Shown: one piece after another, positions 18,165-26,782 of the stretch
How the letters are laid out: each line of letters opens with the position of its first letter
Position numbering within the stretch: the first letter of the stretch is position 1
Assembly: GCA_046199005.1 (NCBI GenBank)
Contig: CP176050.1
Span: 2,976,001-3,040,000, forward strand
DNA from: Ascidiimonas sp046199005
GTDB lineage: Bacteria; Bacteroidota; Bacteroidia; Flavobacteriales; Flavobacteriaceae
Direction of reading: 5' to 3'
Length of the DNA: 64,000 nucleotides
Notes under the pieces: model-generated
What the model was told of the DNA's origin: nothing
The model's database searches: none
What the model saw: the letters and a program-made list of their open reading frames with translations, nothing else
Made by a program: the position numbers and the translations under genes

Positions 18165-18200
18165 ATATAAAACGCTGCACTCAATAGAAGAATGCAGCGT
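18165..18200 (-). terminator. Terminator of the secreted protein gene at 18224
   Basis: On the minus strand ACGCTGCA pairs with TGCAGCGT around a 12-base loop and is followed by TTTTATAT. It lies about 24 bases beyond the stop codon. Confidence 0.75.
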
Positions 18201-18223
18201 CTTGAACTTGGCTTAAGATCCCT

Positions 18224-19354
18224 TTATAATTTTAAAGTGATCTCCTCCTGATGATAAACAGGATGGTACAATACAAAATGTGTAACTAAAATCGGACTGT
18301 AAAGGACCAGGTATTTTTCTTTCCCGATAGAATTATTTTTTACGATTTCTTCTATGCGTTCTTTTGGAAATACATTTCTGAACTCTTCCACGCTCATCCT
18401 AGGTGTTTCCCGAAGCAATTCGAAGGAGTTTTTCTCCACGGTAGAATATATAGGTAAGCTCGTACTTACGTTCTCTAATTTTTCGGGTGCTTCCCTTCTT
18501 AGATCAGAAATTTCCTGAAAAGTATAAGGCCGATACGCTTCTGATCCATTGGCGGAAACAGCCATCATTCTAAGTTCATAACGTCCGCTTTCTTCTCCTA
18601 CCGGCACTTTTCCTGACTGAAGGATCTCCAGTACCACTTTATTATCCACGACCGCTATCAATTTGTAATCCGTACCTGCCAGTTCAAAGGTAGTATTGAC
18701 CGCCTGGATATCCAGTTTAACGCTGTCATAACCGGAGACAAAGGAAAACAGATAGGTAGCACTTCCTGCATATGACTGGTCGCTTTCCAGCGGAGTACTT
18801 ACTTTATCATTTTTGTAAAAGTTATGGTAATAGTATTTTTTCTTAATGCCGTTGTTGGTAATCGTCTTTGAATTTCCGTTAGAGGAACTTCCGTAAGTGG
18901 GAGTTACTTCAACCGGGTTACCAGAAGTAGTTTGTATTTCAGTTGAAATTAATCGGCATTTCATGAATTGAGTAGAATTTCGATTACTACGGATCTGAAA
19001 ATCATCACTTTGCGATAAGGCGGGAAAAGTCGTTTTTAATCTTAGATTCTTTTTACCAGAAACATCACCTATATCCAATGAACTGTTGGACTTAATGGAA
19101 TCAATAATCATCCAGATGCTATCTTTTGGCAATCGTTCACTTTCCAGTTTTTGACGATATTCATTATTGGTAGTCTTATAAATAAAGGTTTTACCGGGAG
19201 CAAATATCTCTTGAGCCGAATAGTGTAAGGCTTTGTATTGAAAATCAATCGCCTCATCTTGCTGAGCACAAAGAGGTACCATAATTAAAAAACTAAGTAA
19301 GCCTAGCAGGTATTTTTTGATCACTGTCAGATTTGATTTATTACGATTTGGCAA
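18224..19354 (-). CDS. Unknown exported protein
   Basis: I do not recognise this 376-residue protein. The N-terminus has a basic stretch and a hydrophobic segment (15-29) ending PLCAQQ, so it is exported. The rest is a soluble mix of beta-type segments with no catalytic signature, no repeats and no further membrane helix. A Gly/Ser/Asn-rich loop (about 152-165) separates an N-terminal from a larger C-terminal part. It stands alone between the S9 peptidase (convergent) and the accessory region, and ends in its own terminator. Confidence 0.75.
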   Translation of the reverse strand: MPNRNKSNLTVIKKYLLGLLSFLIMVPLCAQQDEAIDFQYKALHYSAQEIFAPGKTFIYKTTNNEYRQKLESERLPKDSIWMIIDSIKSNSSLDIGDVSGKKNLRLKTTFPALSQSDDFQIRSNRNSTQFMKCRLISTEIQTTSGNPVEVTPTYGSSSNGNSKTITNNGIKKKYYYHNFYKNDKVSTPLESDQSYAGSATYLFSFVSGYDSVKLDIQAVNTTFELAGTDYKLIAVVDNKVVLEILQSGKVPVGEESGRYELRMMAVSANGSEAYRPYTFQEISDLRREAPEKLENVSTSLPIYSTVEKNSFELLRETPRMSVEEFRNVFPKERIEEIVKNNSIGKEKYLVLYSPILVTHFVLYHPVYHQEEITLKL

Positions 19355-19590
19355 AAATGAGATTCCTGAAATAAAAAAACAAGAATTCTTTCCAAAAAGA
19401 TAATGTTTTGAAGATCGTAGAACCGAGCATGTTTTCTTATTACAATTTTTAAACGAAAAAAGGTTTTAGTTAGCCAATGCAAAGGCTTATGTCTAACAAA
19501 TGATTTTAAAGTAGGGTATTATAATATTATAAAAATATAAAAGCCTGTTAGATTGAGTTTGGTGGATTTTGGAGGGGTTCAGAGGTTTTT

Positions 19591-19820
19591 TTAGATGAAG
19601 AACTCCGTCGCCTCTCGATACATTTTTATTGGATTACCATTCCACAAAATACTGTAAATGAGGTAAATGTTTAAACTAATTATACCGTCAGTTCGAGTTT
19701 GTTCATCGAGTGCTAACGAGAAGAACAAGTATCGAGAACCCTTTCTAGATGAAAAAAACGTAAGTCCCGAACGATCGGGAGAGTTTTTCCCTGTGTAACA
19801 GGAAAAGTATCGAGAACGAG
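19591..19820. repeat. Diverged repeat fragment with inverted TATCGAGAA motifs
   Basis: CCTCTCGATACATTTTTATT at 19611-19630 matches the interior of the 153-bp tandem unit at 9.8-10.7 kb. Downstream, GTATCGAGAAC occurs twice (19729 and 19807) in the opposite orientation, with GTCAGTTCGAGTTTG at 19687. Such TTCGAGT/TATCGAGAA hairpin-forming repeats are common between genes in Flavobacteriia. Confidence 0.6.
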
Positions 19821-19936
19821 CTATTAAAGCTGTTGGACCTTCATGGCTATTTTAAAAACAACAATGTAAACTATACTTTACACTCCTTAGACATCAAACT
19901 ATCAAAAAATAAATTTCGAGGCTTAAAACGCAAATT

Positions 19937-20060
19937 CATTGTAAACAACCGGTTGTTTTGTTGTAATGCACCGGTAGTTTGAGTCGAAACAACCGGTAGT
20001 TTGATGTAAAAGCACCGTATGTTAACAACGAAAGGACCGCATCTTTACAACCGACCTCCT
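19937..20060. repeat. Degenerate 22-bp tandem repeat, about 5.5 units
   Basis: Units start at 19937, 19959, 19981, 20003 and 20025, with a partial one at 20047. Each has nine variable bases followed by a 13-mer such as CAACCGGTAGTTT or GCACCGGTAGTTT. The first unit contains the palindrome CAACCGGTTG. The period equals about two helical turns, so the ACCGGT boxes lie on one DNA face. It is too degenerate and too short in period to be CRISPR. Confidence 0.75.
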
Positions 20061-20500
20061 TAAAATGCGTTTTTCTGAGCACTTTGAAAATCATTCGAAT
20101 TAGTTATAGAAATCATAATTTATATAATGTGATTTATAGTTTACAAGCTGACAACAACTTGCAATTAGTCTATCCGGTTGCCCGGCACTCCTACCTAATC
20201 CCAAAACTTAAGTATCTCTTATGAAGGATTTCCGTAAGTTTAATTTTCTTCCCTGACATTACCTTTACTTCATCGATTAAAAGTGTATTTAGTCTATCGG
20301 ATTAAGAAATTCCGCTCATATTGTATAAGTTTAAAGGTGAAAATATAATCAGACGGAATATATATCCTTGATTGCTTGATTTAATGTAACAGCTGAGAAT
20401 AAGAATAGATTTGGTTTTTTTATGACTCTATAAGGTTTATGGTATGAGTAAAGTAGATTTTTTGGTTTTGGAACATATCTAACCGTTGGCAACAAGTTGA

Positions 20501-21334
20501 ATGAACGATACAATTGAATTTTTAAGAACTAATTCGTCATGGTTAAAAGATATCTCAACCATCCTTTTTACAGCATTAGGAACTCTTATTGCAATTTTAA
20601 GTTACAATAGAGCAAAATCTTCTATTTTTCAACCAAAACGTACTGAAGTTGCTAAAATCCAAACCGAGATATTAACTGACTTCCTAACATCATTTACAAC
20701 CGACGGAAACTCTATTGACCGAGCGATTGATTACGTTAAAATTTATCAATATAATGTTGACATTGCGTTGAGAGATTATAATCTTGCTGACCTTGACAAA
20801 ATTTCGGAAAAGTATGCGGAATATGAACAAAATATAGCTGGATGGATTCAGTTTTTAGAAAATGATATTTACAATTTCATATTAGTTGAGGGCAGCATAA
20901 AAGAATACGACCAACTAATCTTTGAACCAAATAATCGGGAACGACAAAAACACTACGAAAGAAAAGCCAATGAAGGAATTTATGACATTCACCGAATAGT
21001 ATACACTAAAAAATATCAATTATTTCACAAAAAACTTCGTGACTTAAGTAACAATCCATTCCTTCCGAAAGAAATACAAGAAGTAGCAAATCAAATCGGA
21101 GATAATATGACAATTAATCTTCATCATAAATTAAGAATACTTCTGTCTAAGTTAATTGAGGAAACACATACTGCGTATAAGAATAAAGAATCCGACAATT
21201 ATGAAGTTATATCGGAAACATTTAAATATCAGACTCTTTGGAGAATTTTCGAAAAAGAAAGAAATCAACACGACAAAGATTATGAATTATTAAAAAAGAA
21301 AATTAGAGAACATTTAAGAATTGATAAAGAATAA
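20501..21334 (+). CDS. Unknown membrane-anchored helical protein
   Basis: A 277-residue protein I cannot place in a family. It has one N-terminal membrane helix (about 18-35) and then a long, charged, almost wholly helical cytoplasmic part. Composition is rich in Lys, Glu, Asn and Ile, and the DNA is more AT-rich than the housekeeping genes, which suggests transfer. The start ATG follows AACCGTTGGCAACAAGTTGA, and the stop is followed by AAAACCAGTTGCTAACACTG. These flanks recur in altered form around other orphan genes nearby. Confidence 0.7.
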   Translation: MNDTIEFLRTNSSWLKDISTILFTALGTLIAILSYNRAKSSIFQPKRTEVAKIQTEILTDFLTSFTTDGNSIDRAIDYVKIYQYNVDIALRDYNLADLDKISEKYAEYEQNIAGWIQFLENDIYNFILVEGSIKEYDQLIFEPNNRERQKHYERKANEGIYDIHRIVYTKKYQLFHKKLRDLSNNPFLPKEIQEVANQIGDNMTINLHHKLRILLSKLIEETHTAYKNKESDNYEVISETFKYQTLWRIFEKERNQHDKDYELLKKKIREHLRIDKE

Positions 21335-21454
21335 AAACCAGTTGCTAACACTGGAAGTCATCGCCCAAGCCAATAATTTGTAAAAAACAGTCAGTAAAAT
21401 AATTCTAAGCAATTTTTTCCTTAGTTGTCTTGGTATCCCAAAATTCATTTTTTC

Positions 21455-21505
21455 TTTACTATCAAAATCAGAAATACGTATTTTTAATCCAATTCAAGGG
21501 TGGTT
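21455..21505 (+). repeat. Shared upstream sequence of two orphan genes, copy 1
   Basis: AAATACGTATTTTTAATC followed by a WTCAAGGGTGGTT-like segment at 21472-21505 closely matches 22855-22888, and similarity extends upstream (TTACTATCAAAATCA against TTACGATCAAAAACA). It ends 27 bases before the gene at 21533. It may be a shared promoter region or a recombination end. Confidence 0.55.
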
Positions 21506-21532
21506 ATGAGGTAAACTGCCGTCAAACATCAA

Positions 21533-22645
21533 ATGAAAAAATCTGGAATTCTTATCAATGACACTTTAACCGAAATATTAACGAATTTAGCTTACAAAGA
21601 AAACTACATAACACTCAAAAAATGTCGTCCGGGTCTTTCTAATTCATATCATTCCAAATTAGATGAAGAGAAGAAAAAAGAGTTACTCTTAACTTTACTA
21701 ATTTTTGGAAGACTACACGTCAGGTCGGACTCTAATAAGTTTTTGAATGAGTTAACCGATGGAAACAATATTTTTGATGCGCTTAACTTAGTTAATGAAG
21801 GTATTATCGAAATTCACCAAAACAGAGACAAAAACATTCCAATCGATATTGAAACGCAACTATTTGATTTTCAAAACAAGCGCGAACTAATTATGCTCAA
21901 TATTGAAAGTAAATTCAATTTTTCGAAATCCGAACTTGCATTGCTAAATAGATGTTATGATAAATCATTGAGTTTGATGAAAACTCACATTGCCCGAGAA
22001 GAAGAACATTTCGACAAAAATTTAGGGATCAGTAGTCTTTCTGATAATATAGAAACTGATAGGTTCTGGCTTAGAAATGAAATAGGTTTAAATTTCCCTG
22101 ACATGTATCCTTTATCAGAAAAAATAATATCGTCATACAACGAAATAAATTATTATCTAAATTTTTCCGAAAATAGAAGTTTACCAACTAAAACACGGTT
22201 TGATAACAAAAAAATTAGAACGCATGTTGATAATAAGAATACTTCCGATTATCACTATAGATTGTATCAAATAATATTGGAAGAGGACTGTACCTTCCCG
22301 TTGCCACAGACTTTGGACTCCACAATTAAATTAATAAGCGATAGGCGAATTATCGATTTTCGAGAAATACTAACCATTTGGATTAATAGCCTTCAGGAGG
22401 GTAATACTATCAATGAAAGAAAAGTCCGCATGGAAATCAGGAAAGCTAAAAAAGCATTGGAAAGAGTTTCTACTTTTAAAAAAGTAACTCGCATCATATC
22501 ATATGTATCTTTGCCAGTTGCTGTTGCATCTGCTATAGCCGGCGTACCTGCTGGATTAATATTGGTGCCGATCGGCCCGATCCTTAATCTCAAGTCAAAC
22601 ATGATTGAAAAGAAAAACAAGTGGTTATTATTAGGAAAGTATTAA
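21533..22645 (+). CDS. Unknown protein with C-terminal hydrophobic segment
   Basis: The 370-residue product is not recognised. Residues 1-315 are charged and mostly helical; residues about 321-351 form a hydrophobic hairpin (YVSLPVAVASAIAGVPAGL) near the end, so the protein may be tail-anchored or insert on activation. No catalytic motif is evident. It is AT-rich and surrounded by long spacers. The upstream sequence around 21472-21505 is shared with the gene at 22928, so the two may be regulated or moved alike. Confidence 0.7.
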   Translation: MKKSGILINDTLTEILTNLAYKENYITLKKCRPGLSNSYHSKLDEEKKKELLLTLLIFGRLHVRSDSNKFLNELTDGNNIFDALNLVNEGIIEIHQNRDKNIPIDIETQLFDFQNKRELIMLNIESKFNFSKSELALLNRCYDKSLSLMKTHIAREEEHFDKNLGISSLSDNIETDRFWLRNEIGLNFPDMYPLSEKIISSYNEINYYLNFSENRSLPTKTRFDNKKIRTHVDNKNTSDYHYRLYQIILEEDCTFPLPQTLDSTIKLISDRRIIDFREILTIWINSLQEGNTINERKVRMEIRKAKKALERVSTFKKVTRIISYVSLPVAVASAIAGVPAGLILVPIGPILNLKSNMIEKKNKWLLLGKY

Positions 22646-22834
22646 AAACGTTTACCAAAAATAACTGAGTTAAAAATCAGGTTTTTTAGGTTGATTAACT
22701 TTAGTAATTTTATTATGAGATAATCATAATTTAGCAATTGCAAATAAATCTTTAAGGCTCTAAACAAGTTGCTCAATCCTAAACATGCATCTAATTCAAA
22801 TAAAAACAGAAAGAAAATCAATTCTTCACTACTT

Positions 22835-22888
22835 TTTGTTACGATCAAAAACACAAATACGTATTTTTAATCTAAATCAATGGTAGTT
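22835..22888 (+). repeat. Shared upstream sequence of two orphan genes, copy 2
   Basis: AAATACGTATTTTTAATC at 22855 is identical to the copy at 21472 and is followed by similar sequence to 22888. It ends 39 bases before the ATG at 22928. Confidence 0.55.
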
Positions 22889-22927
22889 TTTAGACAAACT
22901 TCCATTGCCAGCAAGCTAATCCAAACA

Positions 22928-23467
22928 ATGTCAAAAAGAATATTAAAAATCATCTCTATCATCTTAGGATTAATTTCAATTTACTGGACTATTGAATTGA
23001 TTCCCGATAGAACCAATCGAAATTTGACAGCTTTAAGTGAACAATATTCTTTTCAGAGACAATTAGAAATATCAGAAAAATTTACGACTGACTTTAAATC
23101 ATCCTATGAAATTAATCTTAGTCTCGAAAATCCTAGACCCTATGAGAATGTTGATTCATTAAGACAAATTGAATTTGATATTAAGATATTTAGGAATAAC
23201 CAACCAATTGAGGTATTTGAAAATAATAGCTTCTTAAGCAAACGGGGGGAAGAGTATAAACTGCAAATAAAATTTGTTAATGCCAATTCTAAACCGAATA
23301 TCTTGAATGTAGTAATACAAACAAATGTTCCTGGACCGACTTATGAGCTACTCATTGAAAAGGAATTTGAATGGATATTTTGGATAATAAATGCAGTAAC
23401 CATGTTAATTGCATTGATTTGTGGATACTATGGATTTAGAAAAAAGCCAGCATATAACAGAGTATAA
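22928..23467 (+). CDS. Unknown two-helix membrane protein
   Basis: A 179-residue protein with membrane helices at about 6-24 and 148-170, leaving a 120-residue domain between them outside or in the periplasm. No family is recognised. The frame is open from 22880, but the ATG at 22928 is preferred because it starts a standard signal-anchor (MSKRILKIISIILGLIS). It is followed by a palindrome-containing spacer repeat rather than another gene, and belongs to the series of same-strand orphan genes. Confidence 0.65.
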   Translation: MSKRILKIISIILGLISIYWTIELIPDRTNRNLTALSEQYSFQRQLEISEKFTTDFKSSYEINLSLENPRPYENVDSLRQIEFDIKIFRNNQPIEVFENNSFLSKRGEEYKLQIKFVNANSKPNILNVVIQTNVPGPTYELLIEKEFEWIFWIINAVTMLIALICGYYGFRKKPAYNRV

Positions 23468-23475
23468 CCGCACTT

Positions 23476-23568
23476 ACTACGGATTCGACTACGGCCGAAT
23501 CTGCTTGCGATTGCAAACCTCATGCTAAACCGAAAATTAACGAATATAAACACGTAACTGACGGTTAA
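23476..23568 (+). repeat. Spacer repeat with GATTCG/CGAATC arms, copy 1
   Basis: GATTCG (23482) and CGAATC (23496) form an inverted repeat, followed by TTGCGATTGCAAACCTCATG, CTAAACCGAAAATTAACG and GTAACTGACGGTTAA. A diverged second copy with the same order of blocks lies at 23795-23884. It follows directly after the gene ending at 23467. Confidence 0.6.
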
Positions 23569-23794
23569 ATGAGGTTATTGTATGTAATTTCCAAAACAGA
23601 TGGAGATAGGAGAAAAAATAAAAGATTACACTATACTAGATATGTAGCCTTCCCTTCTTTAGAGAAGGTTACATTTATCATTACCAATAATAAATTAGCA
23701 GTAGCAGTTTGTTGTATTTTCATATATTGCAATTTTAGTGATTCTTAAAGATAATCGACAAGATGATTTTACATGGATGCTAACCGTGGTTAAG

Positions 23795-23884
23795 ACGAAT
23801 TCGGACGTATTCGAATCCACTCGGAATCGCTAAAGCCTATGCTAAAAAAAATAACGCTTATTAACCTGTAACTAGCAGTTAACG
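23795..23884 (+). repeat. Spacer repeat, copy 2
   Basis: The blocks ATTCGAATCCACTCGGAATC, GCTAAAGCCTATGCTAAA, ATAACG, ATTAACCTGTAACT and GCAGTTAACG appear in the same order as in copy 1 at 23476. It ends 12 bases before the ATG of the serine hydrolase. Confidence 0.6.
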
Positions 23885-23896
23885 AATCCGTTGGTA

Positions 23897-25540
23897 ATGA
23901 TATCAAAAAAACTAATGAACAGAAGAATTATATTTTTAATACTTATTTCAGTTAATACAGTTTTTGCCCAAACTAGCTCAAATTCAATTAATTCTTCTGC
24001 TATAGATTCTATTTTCCAATCATACAATAACCCTGGTGAACCTGGAATGGCAATTGGAATTGTTAAAGAAGGAGAAATTGTTTATAGAAGTTCAAGAGGA
24101 ATTGCAGACCTTACCAACAACCTTCCAATAACTGATTCAACAGCATTTAATATAGCCTCTGTTTCCAAACAATTTACAGCATTTTTGGCTCTAATTGCAG
24201 AGAAAGAAGGAAAATTTAAGCTAAGTGATGACATCAGATGGTATCTACCAGAATTAAAGAATCTACCATTTAAAATCACAATCGAACAACTTGCCAATCA
24301 TTCTCACGGTTTACCAAACTACTCTGATTTAATTGAAATGATAGGTTTTGGATTGTCTTCGCCAATTAGTAACAAACAAGCAGTAGAAACATTATTAAAT
24401 GTTCGACAAATAAACTTTAAAGCTGGTACAAAATATCAATATGGTAATTCAGGATTTATACTTCTTGCAGAGATATTAAAACGTGTTTACGAAAAACCAT
24501 TTCCAAACCTAATGGAGGAAAAGGTTTTTCAGCCTCTACAAATGAATCGTACTGCTGTAATTGATAACCCTAATACCATTGTAAATAATAAAGCTATTGC
24601 ATATAAAAAGAATAGTAATTATTATATAGAACATACTAATAGACAAATGGAAAATGGCTCATCTAATATCTATACTACATTAAATGACATGTTAAAATGG
24701 GCAATAAATTTTCAAAATCCCACAGTAGGTTTTGAGAATCAAATCAGTCAATTATCCAAAGAGACAATTTCTATAACAAAAACTGGTGATTTGAATTATG
24801 GATTAGGCCTATATACTGAAACTTACAGAGGTCTAAAAATCATTTTTCATGGTGGTGGAACTGCCGGATATCGCGCATATATTTTGCACGTTCCTGAACA
24901 TAATTTTTCTATCATCACATTAGGCAATCAAGAAAGTTTTGACGCTCTGCTTATAATTTACGACATATTGGAATTGTATTTTAAGGCATATTTTAAAAGA
25001 CCTGCTCCAGAAAAAACACCCTACACAAAAAAAGAGTTAAAAGCATACACAGGAACCTATAGATATCAACCCGGACAGTATTGGACATTTAAAGTAGATG
25101 GTGAAAATCTTTATTTTGAAGGTGTAGAACAGCCCCTTTCTGTAGTTGGAAATAGCAAATTTAAATTCTTCTTACCATTATCGTTTATTACTTTTCATTC
25201 AAATTCTATGGAATTTAGGATAAGTGATATGAATTATTATTGCGAAAAGATTGATTTTAATCCACCCGTTTTTAGCAAAGAAGAATTGGAAGCGTATGTT
25301 GGAATCTATAAAAATAAAGAGTTCAATGTGTTTTATGAACTTTTAATGATCGAGGACAATCTTGTGGCAAAACATCTAACAAATGGTGAAATTGTTTTAA
25401 ACCCGTTAACGAAAAACACCTTTTTCGCTACATATCCCTTAGGAGAGTTAAGCTTTCAGCTTAATCAAGATGGATTGGTAAATGGATTTGTTTTGTCGGG
25501 TCAAAATTTTAGTAATACAAAATTCATAAAAGTAAATTAA
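23897..25540 (+). CDS. Exported serine hydrolase, class C beta-lactamase-like
   Basis: The 547-residue protein has a signal peptide ending VFAQ and a penicillin-binding-protein-like domain. The SxxK motif is SVSK (88-91), the YxN motif is YGN (182-184), and HGG (318-320) replaces the KTG box, as in esterases and D-aminopeptidases of this superfamily. The C-terminal 150 residues are two lipocalin-like beta repeats, each opening with an acidic helix and AYTGTY or AYVGIY. It likely hydrolyses esters or D-amino-acid peptides in the periplasm; true beta-lactamase activity is doubtful. The ATG at 23897 is used; one at 23915 is an alternative. It begins 12 bases after a spacer repeat. Confidence 0.87.
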   Translation: MISKKLMNRRIIFLILISVNTVFAQTSSNSINSSAIDSIFQSYNNPGEPGMAIGIVKEGEIVYRSSRGIADLTNNLPITDSTAFNIASVSKQFTAFLALIAEKEGKFKLSDDIRWYLPELKNLPFKITIEQLANHSHGLPNYSDLIEMIGFGLSSPISNKQAVETLLNVRQINFKAGTKYQYGNSGFILLAEILKRVYEKPFPNLMEEKVFQPLQMNRTAVIDNPNTIVNNKAIAYKKNSNYYIEHTNRQMENGSSNIYTTLNDMLKWAINFQNPTVGFENQISQLSKETISITKTGDLNYGLGLYTETYRGLKIIFHGGGTAGYRAYILHVPEHNFSIITLGNQESFDALLIIYDILELYFKAYFKRPAPEKTPYTKKELKAYTGTYRYQPGQYWTFKVDGENLYFEGVEQPLSVVGNSKFKFFLPLSFITFHSNSMEFRISDMNYYCEKIDFNPPVFSKEELEAYVGIYKNKEFNVFYELLMIEDNLVAKHLTNGEIVLNPLTKNTFFATYPLGELSFQLNQDGLVNGFVLSGQNFSNTKFIKVN

Positions 25541-25750
25541 TACTATTGCCAATAATGTATCCTATGGAAAAACCTTGGTTTAGTTTCTTATAGTTATTCT
25601 TTTTAATTAACTCATACTGAAGACTTACCCTTTTTGAAGGCTACAAGCGGATTAGAAAGCACAAATACTAATTTTATAATTGGAACCTCAATAGCCATAA
25701 GATTTGCAGAAAAACTATCAAAATGAAAAATTTTGAAAAAGTAACTATAT

Positions 25751-26212
25751 ATGATAAAAGGACTTTATGAAACTCATTTATATGTTGAGAATTTAGAAAA
25801 TTCAATTGAATTTTATTCCAAAATCCTTGGACTGAAACAATGTCGTTATGGAGCGGAACGAAGAACTGCCTTTTTTTGGGTAGGAGAAGACAAACAGGCG
25901 ATGCTTGGTTTATGGGAAAAACCGAAAGAAGAAATTGATTTGAGACATTTTGCGTTTGAATGTGACCCAGAATGGATCGTAAATGAATCGGTTAATTTTT
26001 TAAAATCGCATAACCTAAACTTTTGGAATTTTCTACAGGACGAAAAGGAACAGCCAATGGTCTTTTGTTGGATGCCAGCCGTTTCTATATATTTTAGTGA
26101 CCCAGACGGTCATTATCTTGAATTCATAGGGTTACTCAGTGGAAAGACTAAATCTAATGAAGAAAAACGAGTTGTTACGTATGAGGAATGGCTTGAAATA
26201 AGAGATGAATAG
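25751..26212 (+). CDS. VOC family (glyoxalase/bleomycin resistance-like) protein
   Basis: A 153-residue protein with two beta-alpha-beta-beta-beta modules. Metal ligands can be proposed as H9, H66 and E124 (HLYVENLENSIEFYSKILGL, RHFAFE, DPDGHYLEFIG), the set found in fosfomycin-resistance-type and related VOC proteins. One ligand is supplied by the partner subunit in dimers. The substrate cannot be told from sequence; the family includes lyases, dioxygenases and binding proteins. It is a stand-alone gene in the accessory region, with spacer sequence AAAAACTAATTGCTAATTGA after its stop. Confidence 0.85.
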   Translation: MIKGLYETHLYVENLENSIEFYSKILGLKQCRYGAERRTAFFWVGEDKQAMLGLWEKPKEEIDLRHFAFECDPEWIVNESVNFLKSHNLNFWNFLQDEKEQPMVFCWMPAVSIYFSDPDGHYLEFIGLLSGKTKSNEEKRVVTYEEWLEIRDE

Positions 26213-26374
26213 AAACGTCAGACAACAACATAAAAACTAATTGCTAATTGAAGCCTACTTCCAAATCCCTTATTCTTCGCGGCTCTTGGATTTCAGTTTG
26301 GTGAATACCTGTAAATTAACCGCTAAAACTCCCGGCCATTTTTACATCAAACCGTTTGGGCTAAAGTTGAGAAA

Positions 26375-26782
26375 ATGAAATATTTAAAAATAATTATAGT
26401 TCTGTTTTCATTTTATTCGTGCGATACAGAAAACAAAAACGAATTCTTTGAAATCAATCTGACTAAAAAAACAGTTGTCGGAATATCGCCTGATTCAATC
26501 CTGATGGCGAAAATGAAAGAAGAGTATGGAGAAGATGATTTTTATACTATTGCTGATGATGTGATGTGGTATCATGAACAAATGCTTGAAATGCTTGACA
26601 GCTTGAAAATTAAATATGTGCATACGGATAAACGATTCGTTAGAATTATAACTCCAAAAGACCAACTTGAAATTAATAATGACACATCACAAGTAAAGTG
26701 GAGATACATTTATTTTAACGGAAAAGAAACGCTGGAAAAAGATTTGTTCGAAATAATTGACTTGAATAAGTATTATAAGTAA
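26375..26782 (+). CDS. Small unknown lipoprotein
   Basis: A 135-residue protein with signal MKYLKIIIVLFSFYSC, Cys16 being the lipidation site. The mature part is acidic and probably alpha/beta, with no recognised domain. Its TAA stop codon (26780-26782) forms part of the first bases of a dispersed repeat copy, so insertion of the repeat may have set or trimmed the C-terminus. It is the last gene of the accessory region. Confidence 0.7.
   Translation: MKYLKIIIVLFSFYSCDTENKNEFFEINLTKKTVVGISPDSILMAKMKEEYGEDDFYTIADDVMWYHEQMLEMLDSLKIKYVHTDKRFVRIITPKDQLEINNDTSQVKWRYIYFNGKETLEKDLFEIIDLNKYYK

Larger units (their letters stand above)
19355..20500. other. Gene-free spacer at the entry of the accessory region
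   Basis: More than 1.1 kb without a credible gene on either strand. It contains a diverged fragment of the 153-bp repeat and inverted GTATCGAGAAC motifs (19591-19820), a degenerate 22-bp tandem repeat (19937-20060), and a GGATTTCCGTAAG motif near 20223-20235. The last bases before the next gene read AACCGTTGGCAACAAGTTGA, a sequence also partly seen before the gene at 23897. Confidence 0.7.
23468..23896. other. Spacer between two orphan genes
   Basis: Apart from the two repeat copies at its ends, this 429-base spacer holds one inverted repeat near 23650-23675 (AGCCTTCCCTTCTTTAGAGA continuing to AGGTT), which could terminate transcription. No coding frame is credible. A lost cassette between two repeat copies would produce this layout, which is inference. 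Confidence 0.5.

Noticed and set aside
19937..20060. Possible CRISPR array.
   Set aside because: The period is 22 bp with only about nine variable bases, the repeat is degenerate and no cas gene is present.
20501..23467. The three unknown proteins as an anti-phage defence operon.
   Set aside because: No nuclease, helicase, TIR, reverse transcriptase or other effector motif is visible and the genes are separated by long spacers, so there is no operon.
23891..25540. Accessory serine hydrolase as a beta-lactamase resistance gene.
   Set aside because: The KTG motif is replaced by HGG and the C-terminal lipocalin-like repeats are typical of esterase or peptidase relatives.
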